Position numbers and translations under genes: made by a program. 7,618 nucleotides of DNA from Lentisalinibacter sp964602525 (GTDB lineage Bacteria > Pseudomonadota > Gammaproteobacteria > Steroidobacterales > Woeseiaceae), in contig CAZRSA010000130.1 of assembly GCA_964602525.1 (NCBI GenBank), positions 1-7,618 on the forward strand, in the 5' to 3' direction. Positions 1-6,099 of this stretch are shown here, one piece after another. Numbering within the stretch: position 1 is the first letter of the stretch; each line of letters begins with the position of its first letter. The notes below the pieces were generated by a model that saw only the letters and a program-made list of their open reading frames with translations, ran no database searches and had not been told where the DNA came from.

Positions 1-208
1 CCATGGCGGCCTCCAGCTCGTGGATGGTGAGCTTGAACCAGAGTTCCGCCACCTGGTGCTGGATGACGAACAGCATCTCGTCGTGGTGCGGCGGATCGCT
101 CAGCGGGCGCTGGGCGGCGAGCAGCCTGTCCAGGCGAAGATAGCCCGCATAGTCCTCGCGGGGATCGAGGTCGGTGTGGAACGCGCTGTCCCAATCGTCG
201 GTGGCCAT
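1..208 (-). CDS. kynA: Tryptophan 2,3-dioxygenase, N-terminal 69 codons (cut by window edge)
   Basis: Haem dioxygenase that opens the indole ring of L-tryptophan to give N-formylkynurenine, the first step of the kynurenine route; it is a cytosolic tetramer. Only the N-terminus is present. Reading from ATG at 208 down to base 2, the peptide shows the family block Y20..Y23-L24, PPHHDEM at 39-45, then F47-VIQ-H51 and ELWFKL at 55-60. From what is known of the Xanthomonas enzyme, F47 and H51 match its substrate-pocket Phe51 and His55, and Y20/Y23/L24 match its Tyr24/Tyr27/Leu28, a constant offset of four. The haem-ligand histidine lies beyond the window. The start is supported by a strong Shine-Dalgarno ten bases upstream, and family proteins normally begin shortly before this block. 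The gene is divergent from gdhB. The family call is firm; whether the rest of the gene is intact cannot be seen. Confidence 0.93.
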   Translation of the reverse strand, partial: MATDDWDSAFHTDLDPREDYAGYLRLDRLLAAQRPLSDPPHHDEMLFVIQHQVAELWFKLTIHELEAAM

Positions 209-218
209 GGCCGGACGG

Positions 219-227
219 TCTCCTCCT
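219..227 (-). promoter_or_regulatory. Shine-Dalgarno of kynA
   Basis: On the minus strand this reads AGGAGGAGA, a near-perfect anti-16S match, ending ten bases before the kynA ATG at 208. It fixes that start codon. The 3' foot of the hairpin at 231-252 lies only three bases upstream, so the hairpin and ribosome site may interact. Confidence 0.75.
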
Positions 228-230
228 GGC

Positions 231-252
231 ACGCCGGCGGCTGCGCCGGCGT
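231..252 (-). promoter_or_regulatory. Perfect 9-bp stem-loop in the kynA leader
   Basis: The arms ACGCCGGCG (231-239) and CGCCGGCGT (244-252) are exact reverse complements around a four-base loop, all G/C apart from the outermost pair. If the kynA transcript starts near 268-270, this folds in its 5' UTR three bases upstream of the Shine-Dalgarno. There is no T-run after it in either direction, so it is not an intrinsic terminator. It could be an mRNA-stabilising or translation-tuning hairpin, or a DNA operator for a dimeric regulator. The structure is visible; the role is inferred. Confidence 0.5.
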
Positions 253-275
253 CCTGACATGACTCGCTGCGCGGC

Positions 276-284
276 AGCATACCA
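276..284 (-). promoter_or_regulatory. Putative extended -10 promoter of kynA
   Basis: The minus strand reads TGGTATGCT, an extended -10 (TGN followed by TATGCT). No recognisable -35 lies 16-18 bases upstream, which fits an extended -10 promoter or one needing an activator. The predicted start is near 268-270, giving a leader of about 60 bases that contains the 231-252 hairpin and the Shine-Dalgarno. The spacing is plausible but this is a motif-only call. Confidence 0.4.
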
Positions 285-320
285 GCAAGCGCCCGGCCGG
301 GGTCGAGCGGCGGCGTCGTG

Positions 321-326
321 TATACT
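321..326 (+). promoter_or_regulatory. Putative -10 box (TATACT) of gdhB
   Basis: TATACT is one mismatch from the sigma-70 -10 consensus and is a rare AT-rich patch in this GC-rich region. No clear -35 is present; the expected place, about 298-303, falls on the CCCGGCCGGG palindrome (292-301). Transcription would begin near 332-334, leaving about 60 bases of leader before the GTG at 396. This argues against translation starting at the upstream in-frame GTG (318), which lies within the promoter. Confidence 0.45.
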
Positions 327-379
327 GACGCCCCGTTGGAAGACGGGCACACCCCGCCGGAGTCACCGCCGGCCGAGTC

Positions 380-384
380 AGGAA
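380..384 (+). promoter_or_regulatory. Shine-Dalgarno supporting the gdhB start at 396
   Basis: AGGAA lies eleven bases before the GTG at 396. It is a modest match with slightly long spacing, but the only purine-rich site suitably placed before any in-frame start in the gdhB leader, so it decides the start call. Confidence 0.45.
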
Positions 385-395
385 CAACGATCGAC

Positions 396-3300
396 GTGAG
401 CCCCAAAACGCTGCGCCGGACCTCGGACCAGAAAGACCGGCTCCTGGAGGAGATCGTCAGCGCGGTGCGCGGCTCCGGGCCGTTCCGAAACCGCTCACGC
501 CTGCGCACCTTCATCCGCCACTACTATGCCGACGTCGACGTGGAAGACCTGCGGGCGGCGACGCGGGAAAATCTGGCCGGAGCGGCGCTCGCCCACCTGG
601 AACTCGGCATGACCCGGCGCCGCGGGCGCCACCGTCTGCGCATCTACAACCCGGAGCCCGCGCGCGACGGCTGGGAGTCGAGCCATACCATCGTGGAGAT
701 GGTGAACGACAACATGCCCTTTCTGGTGGACTCCCTGGGCATGGCGGTCGCCCGCACCGGCGCCAACGTCCATCTCACCGTCCATCCCCTGGTGCGGGTG
801 GAGCGGGACGCAAACGGACTCCTGACCGGCGTCCGGCCCCGATCCGCCGACGAAGGCCGGGTGGAGTCGTTCGTGCGCCTGGAGATCGACCGGGAGACGA
901 GCGAGCGGCGCATGGCCGCCCTCAAGCGGGCCCTCGAAGAGACGCTGCGCGACGTGCGGCTCGCCGTGCGTGACTGGCGGCGGATGCGGGGCAGGATGCT
1001 CGAGGCGGCCGCCGCGCTGGAGGGGCCCGCCAGCCGCACGGACCAGACTCTCGTCGAAGAGAGCCGGCGGCTGCTCGAATGGATGGCGGACGACCATTTC
1101 ACGTTCCTCGGCTACCAGGAGTACGAAGTGGTGCGCAGCAACGGCGAGGCGCAGCTCAGGCCGGTGGCCGGTACGGGCCTCGGCATCCTGTCGAAGCGCC
1201 GCTCTGCCGAACGCCGGGTCACGATGACGCCGGAGATGCGCCGCCAGGCCCGCTCCCGGGAGCTGCTGATCCTGACCAAGGCGAACGCCCGCTCCACCGT
1301 GCACCGTCCGAGCCACCTCGACTACATCGGTGTGAAGGTCTTCGACGACGACGGCGAGCCGGTGCGCGAGAAGCGCTTCCTGGGGCTGTTCACCTCGGTG
1401 GCGTACAACGAGAGTCCGCGGGCCATCCCGCTGCTCAGGCTCAAGGTGCGCCGGGTCATCGAACGCGCCGAGCTCGACCCGAGCGGCCATCGCGGCAAGG
1501 CGCTGATGCACGTGCTCGACACCTATCCACGGGACGAGCTGTTCCAGGCCTCGGTGCAGGATCTCTCGCGCACCACTGCCGGCATCCTGAACCTGCAGGA
1601 GCGCCAGCGGGTGAAGCTGTTCCTGCGCCGCGACGCGTTCCGCCGCTTCTTCTCCTGCCTCGTCTTCGTGCCGCGGGAGAAGTACAACACCCGGGTCCGC
1701 CAGCGTATCGAGACCATCCTGATGCGGGCCTTCGAAGGGGTGAGCATCGAGTCCTCGGTGGAACTCTCGGAATCCGTGCTGGCCCGACTGCATCTCATCG
1801 TGCACATCGAGCAGGGCCGCAAGCCGCGCATCTCCATCCGCCAGATCGAAACCGACATCGGCGAGGCCGTGGTGACCTGGCAGGACCGTCTCGCCGCCGC
1901 CCTGGTGGAACGCCTGGGCGAGGCCCGCGGCATCGCGCTCGACCGCCGCTATACCCACGTCTTCCCGCTGGCCTACGAGGAGGACATCACGCCGGCCGCC
2001 GCCTGCGGCGACGTGGAGACTCTCGACCGGCTCGCGGGCGGCGAGGCGGGACCCGGAGAGGACACGGAGCTCTACCGTCCGCCGGGGGTCGCCGAGCGGC
2101 TGCACTTCAAGATCTTCCGTCCCGATGAGCCCCTGGCCCTGTCCGATGCCCTGCCCATCCTGGAGAACCTGGGCGTGCGCGTGGTGAGCGAGCGCCCGTA
2201 TCAGCTGGAGATGGACGACGGCAGCGCCTGGTGGATCCAGGACTTCGAGCTCGAACACCCCCGGGGCGCCGCCATCGATCCCGCGGAAGCCGAGCGCCGC
2301 TTCGAGGACGCCTTCGCCCGGGTACTGGCCGGCGACTGCGAGAACGACGGGCTGAACCGACTGGTGCTGGAGGCAGGCCTCAGCGCACGGGAGACCTCGA
2401 TACTGCGCGCGGTCTCCAAGTACCTCCTCCAGCTGGGCCTGCCCTTCTCCCAGCCCTACATGGAGTCGGTGCTGGCGCGCCACGCGGAGATGGCCGCACT
2501 GCTGGTGCGCCGCTTCCGGCTGCAGTTCGACCCGGACCGCGAACCCGGCAAGGCGCGCGCCAGGCTGGAGGAGTGCCGCCGCGAGATCGCCCGGTGCGTG
2601 GCCGCGGCGGCGACGCTGGACGAGGACCGGATACTGCGCGCCTACAGCGGGGTGCTGGATGCGGCCCTGCGCACCAACTTCTTCCGGCTGGATGCAGAGG
2701 GCCGCGAGCCGCCCGCCATCGCCATCAAGTTCGACCCGCGGGCGCTGGAAGAGGCGCCGCTGCCCCGGCCCCGCTATGAGATCTTCGTCTATTCGCCCCG
2801 GGTTGAGGGCACCCACCTGCGCGCGGGCCCGGTGGCCCGCGGCGGCATCCGCTGGTCGGACCGCCGGGAGGACTTCCGCACCGAGGTGCTCGGCCTGATG
2901 AAGGCCCAGACGGTCAAGAACACCGTGATCGTGCCCACCGGTGCCAAGGGCGGCTTCCTGCCAAAGCGCCTGCCCGAGGCAGACCGGGACACCGTGCAGT
3001 CGGAGGTGATCGCCTGCTACCGCATCTTCATCGGCTCGCTGCTGGACGTCACCGACAACATCGTCGAGGGCGAGGTGGTCCCGCCGGAGCGGGTGGTGCG
3101 CCTCGACGGCGACGACCCCTACCTGGTGGTGGCCGCCGACAAGGGCACGGCCGCCTTCTCCGACATCGCCAACGAGATCTCGGCCGACTACGGCTTCTGG
3201 CTGGACGACGCGTTCGCCTCCGGCGGCTCGGCGGGCTACGACCACAAGAAGATGGGCATCACCGCGCGGGGTGCCTGGGAGGCGGTACGGCGCCACTTCC

Positions 3301-5225
3301 GCGAGATGGGCATCGAGACCCAGAGCCAGGAATTCACGGTAGTGGGCATCGGCGATATGAGCGGCGACGTGTTCGGCAACGGCATGCTGCTCTCCGAACA
3401 CATCCGCCTGCTGGCCGCCTTTAACCATCAGCACATCTTCCTCGACCCGGACCCGGACGCCGCGGCGGGCTACGCGGAGCGCCGCCGCCTGTTCGCCCTG
3501 CCCCGCTCGAGCTGGGAGGACTACGACAAGCGGCAGATCTCCGCCGGCGGTGGCGTCTGGCCGCGCTCCGCCAAGAGCATCCCGCTGAGCCGCGAGGTCC
3601 GCACGATGCTGGGCGTCACCGAGGAGGCCATGAGCCCGCCTCAGCTCGTGCGCGCCATCCTGCGCATGGACTGCGACCTGCTCTGGAACGGCGGCATCGG
3701 CACCTACGTCAAGGCCGCCGCCGAGTCCCACACCGAGGTGGGCGACCGCAGCAATGACGCCGTGCGGGTGAACGCCGGCGAGCTCGGCTGCCGGGTGGTC
3801 GGCGAGGGCGGCAACCTCGGCCTGACCCAGCGGGCGCGGATCGAGTTCGCGCTGGCAGGCGGACGCATCAACACCGACTTCATCGACAACTCGGGCGGCG
3901 TGGACAGCTCGGACCGGGAGGTGAACATCAAGGTGCTGCTGAGCCAGGTGGCCGAGACGCGGCGCATGAGCACCGGCCGACGCAACCGGCTGCTGGCGGA
4001 GATGACCGAAGACGTGGCGGAGCTGGTCCTGCGCAACAACTACCTGCAGACCCAGGCCATCAGCATGATGCAGGCCACCGGCGTGGAGCGCCTGAGCGAA
4101 CACCTCCACCTGATCCAGGCGCTGGAAAAGCAGGGCCTGCTCGACCGGGAACTCGAATACCTGCCCGACGACGAGACGCTGGAGGAACGCCGCCAGCGGG
4201 GCACCGGGCTCACCCGGCCCGAGCTGGCCGTGGTGCTCAGTTATTCCAAGATCGATCTCTACGCCCGCATGCAGGCGGCCGATATCCCCATCGACGGTTA
4301 CCTGGCGAAAGAGCTCGAGCAGTACTTCCCGCCGCCCCTGCCCCGGCGCTACGGCGAGGCCATCCGCGGACACCGGCTGGGCGACCGGATCCTGGCCACC
4401 CTGATCACCAACAGCATGGTCAACCGCATGGGGCCCGCCTTCGCCTGGCGGGCTGCGGACGAGACCGGCGCCGACGCCGTGGCCGTGGCCCGCGCCTATG
4501 CGGTGGCCCGGGAGGTCTGCGGAGCCCGCGACATCTGGGAGGGCATCGAGTCCCTCGATCACCTGATACCGGCGGAGACCCAGTACCTGGTGATGTTCGA
4601 GGTGAGCCGCAAGCTGCGCCACGCCTGTTACTGGCTGCTGCGCCGCGAGGCGCCCTACGGGAGCATCGAGGCCGCGGTGCAGGCGCTGCAGCCCGGCGTC
4701 AGTCTCGTGTTCCAGAAACTGCCCTCGCTGCTGCACGAGAGCGCACGCAGGCGGTTCGTGCAGACCGGCGGCGAGTTCGAGTCCATGGGCCTTCCCGCCC
4801 GGCTGGCGCAGCGCATCGCGGCGCTGACCGCCGTCACCTCCGCGCTGGACATCGTCGACGTCGCCGGCGACCGGGATCTGCGCCGGGTCGCGCGGCTGTA
4901 CTTCGAGCTGGGCCGTGGCCTCCGGCTCGACTGGGTGCGGGAGAGGATCGACGAGCTGCAGGCACGCGGCCACTGGCAGGCGCTGGCCCGCAGCCGCCTG
5001 CGGGACAACATCCGCGTCGTCCAGCGCACGCTCACCGAGCGGCTGCTGGAGGAAACCGGTCAGGGACTCGCCACCGGCGAGGCCGTGGTCGGCTGGCTCG
5101 ACGGCGCCGGCGAGCGGGTGCGCGGCGCACGCCGGATGCTGGACGAGATGCAGAAGAGCACCCGGACCGATTTTGCTACGCTCTCGGTCGCTGCCGACGA
5201 GCTCATGAAACTCACCGGCCGCTGA
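396..5225 (+). CDS. gdhB: NAD-dependent glutamate dehydrogenase, large (180-kDa, GDH2/GdhB) class
   Basis: Catalyses NAD+-dependent oxidative deamination of glutamate to 2-oxoglutarate and ammonium, a cytosolic catabolic step into the TCA cycle. Length is 1,609 residues from the GTG at 396, close to the 1,600-odd of this class. The long N-terminal ACT-like regulatory part carries family blocks such as PFLVDSLG (108-115), EWMADDHFTFLGY (229-241) and a PDEPLALSDALPILENLG block near 575-592. The catalytic core starts near 800: ARGGIRWSDR (814-823), K836 in GLMKAQTVKN, K851 in PTGAKGGF, the Rossmann turn GIGDMSGDVFGNG (984-996), DLLWNGGIGTYVK from 1094 and GEGGNLGLTQRARIEF from 1136. A helical C-terminal region follows. 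An in-frame GTG at 318 would add 26 residues, but it lies in the promoter and the added stretch is unlike the family. Allosteric control is known for the class, but effectors cannot be read from sequence. No frameshift is seen. Confidence 0.96.
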   Translation: MSPKTLRRTSDQKDRLLEEIVSAVRGSGPFRNRSRLRTFIRHYYADVDVEDLRAATRENLAGAALAHLELGMTRRRGRHRLRIYNPEPARDGWESSHTIVEMVNDNMPFLVDSLGMAVARTGANVHLTVHPLVRVERDANGLLTGVRPRSADEGRVESFVRLEIDRETSERRMAALKRALEETLRDVRLAVRDWRRMRGRMLEAAAALEGPASRTDQTLVEESRRLLEWMADDHFTFLGYQEYEVVRSNGEAQLRPVAGTGLGILSKRRSAERRVTMTPEMRRQARSRELLILTKANARSTVHRPSHLDYIGVKVFDDDGEPVREKRFLGLFTSVAYNESPRAIPLLRLKVRRVIERAELDPSGHRGKALMHVLDTYPRDELFQASVQDLSRTTAGILNLQERQRVKLFLRRDAFRRFFSCLVFVPREKYNTRVRQRIETILMRAFEGVSIESSVELSESVLARLHLIVHIEQGRKPRISIRQIETDIGEAVVTWQDRLAAALVERLGEARGIALDRRYTHVFPLAYEEDITPAAACGDVETLDRLAGGEAGPGEDTELYRPPGVAERLHFKIFRPDEPLALSDALPILENLGVRVVSERPYQLEMDDGSAWWIQDFELEHPRGAAIDPAEAERRFEDAFARVLAGDCENDGLNRLVLEAGLSARETSILRAVSKYLLQLGLPFSQPYMESVLARHAEMAALLVRRFRLQFDPDREPGKARARLEECRREIARCVAAAATLDEDRILRAYSGVLDAALRTNFFRLDAEGREPPAIAIKFDPRALEEAPLPRPRYEIFVYSPRVEGTHLRAGPVARGGIRWSDRREDFRTEVLGLMKAQTVKNTVIVPTGAKGGFLPKRLPEADRDTVQSEVIACYRIFIGSLLDVTDNIVEGEVVPPERVVRLDGDDPYLVVAADKGTAAFSDIANEISADYGFWLDDAFASGGSAGYDHKKMGITARGAWEAVRRHFREMGIETQSQEFTVVGIGDMSGDVFGNGMLLSEHIRLLAAFNHQHIFLDPDPDAAAGYAERRRLFALPRSSWEDYDKRQISAGGGVWPRSAKSIPLSREVRTMLGVTEEAMSPPQLVRAILRMDCDLLWNGGIGTYVKAAAESHTEVGDRSNDAVRVNAGELGCRVVGEGGNLGLTQRARIEFALAGGRINTDFIDNSGGVDSSDREVNIKVLLSQVAETRRMSTGRRNRLLAEMTEDVAELVLRNNYLQTQAISMMQATGVERLSEHLHLIQALEKQGLLDRELEYLPDDETLEERRQRGTGLTRPELAVVLSYSKIDLYARMQAADIPIDGYLAKELEQYFPPPLPRRYGEAIRGHRLGDRILATLITNSMVNRMGPAFAWRAADETGADAVAVARAYAVAREVCGARDIWEGIESLDHLIPAETQYLVMFEVSRKLRHACYWLLRREAPYGSIEAAVQALQPGVSLVFQKLPSLLHESARRRFVQTGGEFESMGLPARLAQRIAALTAVTSALDIVDVAGDRDLRRVARLYFELGRGLRLDWVRERIDELQARGHWQALARSRLRDNIRVVQRTLTERLLEETGQGLATGEAVVGWLDGAGERVRGARRMLDEMQKSTRTDFATLSVAADELMKLTGR
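5174..5182 (+). promoter_or_regulatory. Weak candidate extended -10 inside the gdhB 3' end
   Basis: TGCTACGCT (TGN plus TACGCT) follows a T-run inside the last 20 codons of gdhB and lies in the loop of a perfect 6-bp inverted repeat, GACCGA (5165-5170) and TCGGTC (5184-5189). It could start a separate transcript for the NYN-gpmA-carbonic anhydrase genes about 105 bases upstream of the NYN start. There is no -35, and the bases also encode Phe-Ala-Thr-Leu in the GDH tail, so coding constraint may explain them. Confidence 0.2.
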
Positions 5226-5280
5226 CAGACCGGCGGAGTCACCATCCACGCACCACGACCCGCCACGATCCCCAACAACC
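5210..5280 (+). promoter_or_regulatory. Imperfect stem-loop over the gdhB stop, then a C-rich, G-poor tract
   Basis: ACTC (5210-5213) can pair with GAGT (5236-5239), and CCGG (5215-5218) with CCGG (5230-5233), making an imperfect hairpin over the gdhB stop with no T-run after it. Bases 5240-5280 then contain 23 C, 12 A, 4 G and 2 T. A C-rich, G-poor transcribed stretch is the usual signature of a Rho loading site, so this may be a Rho-dependent attenuator or terminator between gdhB and the next gene. It is short for a complete rut site, so the call is tentative. Confidence 0.3.
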
Positions 5281-5295
5281 ATGGCTGACAAATAA
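5281..5295 (+). other. Four-codon mini-ORF (M-A-D-K-stop) overlapping the NYN start
   Basis: ATG at 5281 opens a four-codon frame ending in TAA at 5293-5295; the last A of the stop is the first base of the NYN start, giving a TAATG stop-start overlap. Bases 5281-5294 match 5295-5308 at 11 of 14 positions, so the mini-ORF looks like a decayed tandem copy of the gene's own first codons (MADK beside MADE). It may couple re-initiation to the real start or be a remnant of slippage. Neither ATG has a Shine-Dalgarno. Confidence 0.4.
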
Positions 5296-6062
5296 TGGCA
5301 GACGAACAACTCATCGCCGTCTTCATCGACTTCGAGAACCTGGCGCTCGGCGCCAAAGAGACGCCCCAGGGCACCTTCGACATCAAGCTGGTGCTGAAAC
5401 GGCTGCTCGAGAAGGGCCGGCTGGTGTACAAGCGGGCCTATTCCGACTGGAGCCGCTACCAGAGATACGTGCGCGACTTCCACGAGCAGGGCATCGAACT
5501 GATCGACATCCCACAGACGAAATTCAGCGGCAAGAACAGCGCCGACATCCGCATGGTGGTGGACGCCATCGACCTCTGTTACGCCAAGCAGCACATCGAC
5601 GCCTTCGCGCTGGTCTCCGGCGACAGCGACTTCTCGCCGCTGGTCTCCAAGCTGAAGGAGAACGACAAGCGGGTCATCGGCTGCGGCATCAAGAGTTCCA
5701 CCTCGGACCTGCTCATCGGCAACTGCGACGAGTTCATCTACTACGACGACCTCGCGCGCGCCGCCGGGCGCAAGCAGACACGCAGCTCGAAGAAGAAAGC
5801 GTCCCAGAAGGGCGGCGCAAACGGCAAGCGCCAGGAGGCGCTGGACATGCTGGTGGAGATCGTCGACTCCCTGGAGGCCGACTACGACCCCCTCTGGGGC
5901 TCCATGGTCAAGCAGACCATGCGCCGGGTACACCCCGGCTTCAACGAGAATTATTATGGCTTCAAGAACTTCTCCGAGCTGCTGGAATCCGCGCAGAAGG
6001 AGAAGCTGATCCGAATCGATTTCGACGACGCCCGCGGCAACTACATCGTCCACACGGTCTGA
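5295..6062 (+). CDS. NYN-domain (PIN-like, LabA/DUF88-type) protein with C-terminal OST-HTH/LOTUS-like domain
   Basis: A 255-residue soluble protein with no signal peptide or membrane segment. Residues 5-152 form an NYN domain, a PIN-like metal-dependent nuclease fold. Its acidic positions are all present: FIDFEN (D12, E14, N15), SADIRMVVDAID (D84, D90, D93) and SGDSDF (D110, D112). A K/R/S-rich linker (about 158-178) leads to residues 179-255, which look like an OST-HTH (LOTUS) winged-helix module, including GFKNFSELLESA. In known families NYN domains cleave RNA and LOTUS domains bind RNA, some with preference for G-rich or quadruplex RNA. An RNA-processing or decay role is therefore inferred; the substrate is unknown. 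The gene follows gdhB by 69 bases and precedes gpmA by 37. The ATG at 5295 is chosen because the conserved strand starts at residue 6; it lacks a Shine-Dalgarno and overlaps a mini-ORF. Domain calls are confident for NYN, fairly so for OST-HTH. Confidence 0.88.
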   Translation: MADEQLIAVFIDFENLALGAKETPQGTFDIKLVLKRLLEKGRLVYKRAYSDWSRYQRYVRDFHEQGIELIDIPQTKFSGKNSADIRMVVDAIDLCYAKQHIDAFALVSGDSDFSPLVSKLKENDKRVIGCGIKSSTSDLLIGNCDEFIYYDDLARAAGRKQTRSSKKKASQKGGANGKRQEALDMLVEIVDSLEADYDPLWGSMVKQTMRRVHPGFNENYYGFKNFSELLESAQKEKLIRIDFDDARGNYIVHTV

Positions 6063-6082
6063 ACCGCCCGGCGACGGCAACA

Positions 6083-6088
6083 GAGAGG
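6083..6088 (+). promoter_or_regulatory. Shine-Dalgarno of gpmA
   Basis: GAGAGG lies eleven bases before the ATG at 6100 in the 37-base gap after the NYN gene. A second purine patch (AAGCGAG) abuts the start but is too close to act alone. There is no terminator hairpin in the gap, which favours co-transcription with the NYN gene. Confidence 0.45.
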
Positions 6089-6099
6089 TAGCAAGCGAG

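Noticed and set aside
266..278. GCTGC-GCG-GCAGC inverted repeat near the kynA transcription start as an operator
   Set aside because: Five-base arms with a three-base loop are common by chance here, and it overlaps the proposed -10, so it gives no independent signal.
332..347. Small hairpin CCCGT/ACGGG in the gdhB leader as a terminator or riboswitch element
   Set aside because: The stem is only five base pairs with no T-run and no larger conserved fold around it; chance in GC-rich DNA is sufficient.
20..387. Small open frames on both strands in the kynA/gdhB promoter region (20-262 plus, 100-387 minus)
   Set aside because: They overlap the kynA N-terminus and the promoter elements, encode R/P/G-rich sequence without family resemblance, and have no ribosome sites.
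1079..2128. Plus-strand 349-codon open frame inside gdhB
   Set aside because: It is an out-of-phase frame rich in R/G/P/A, within a gene whose own frame is a full match to its family. It is a high-GC shadow.
359..5243. GGAGTCACC shared between the gdhB leader (359-367) and the NYN leader (5235-5243) as a common regulatory motif
   Set aside because: Exact 9-base repeats are expected many times by chance in a window of this size, and there is no supporting symmetry or spacing.
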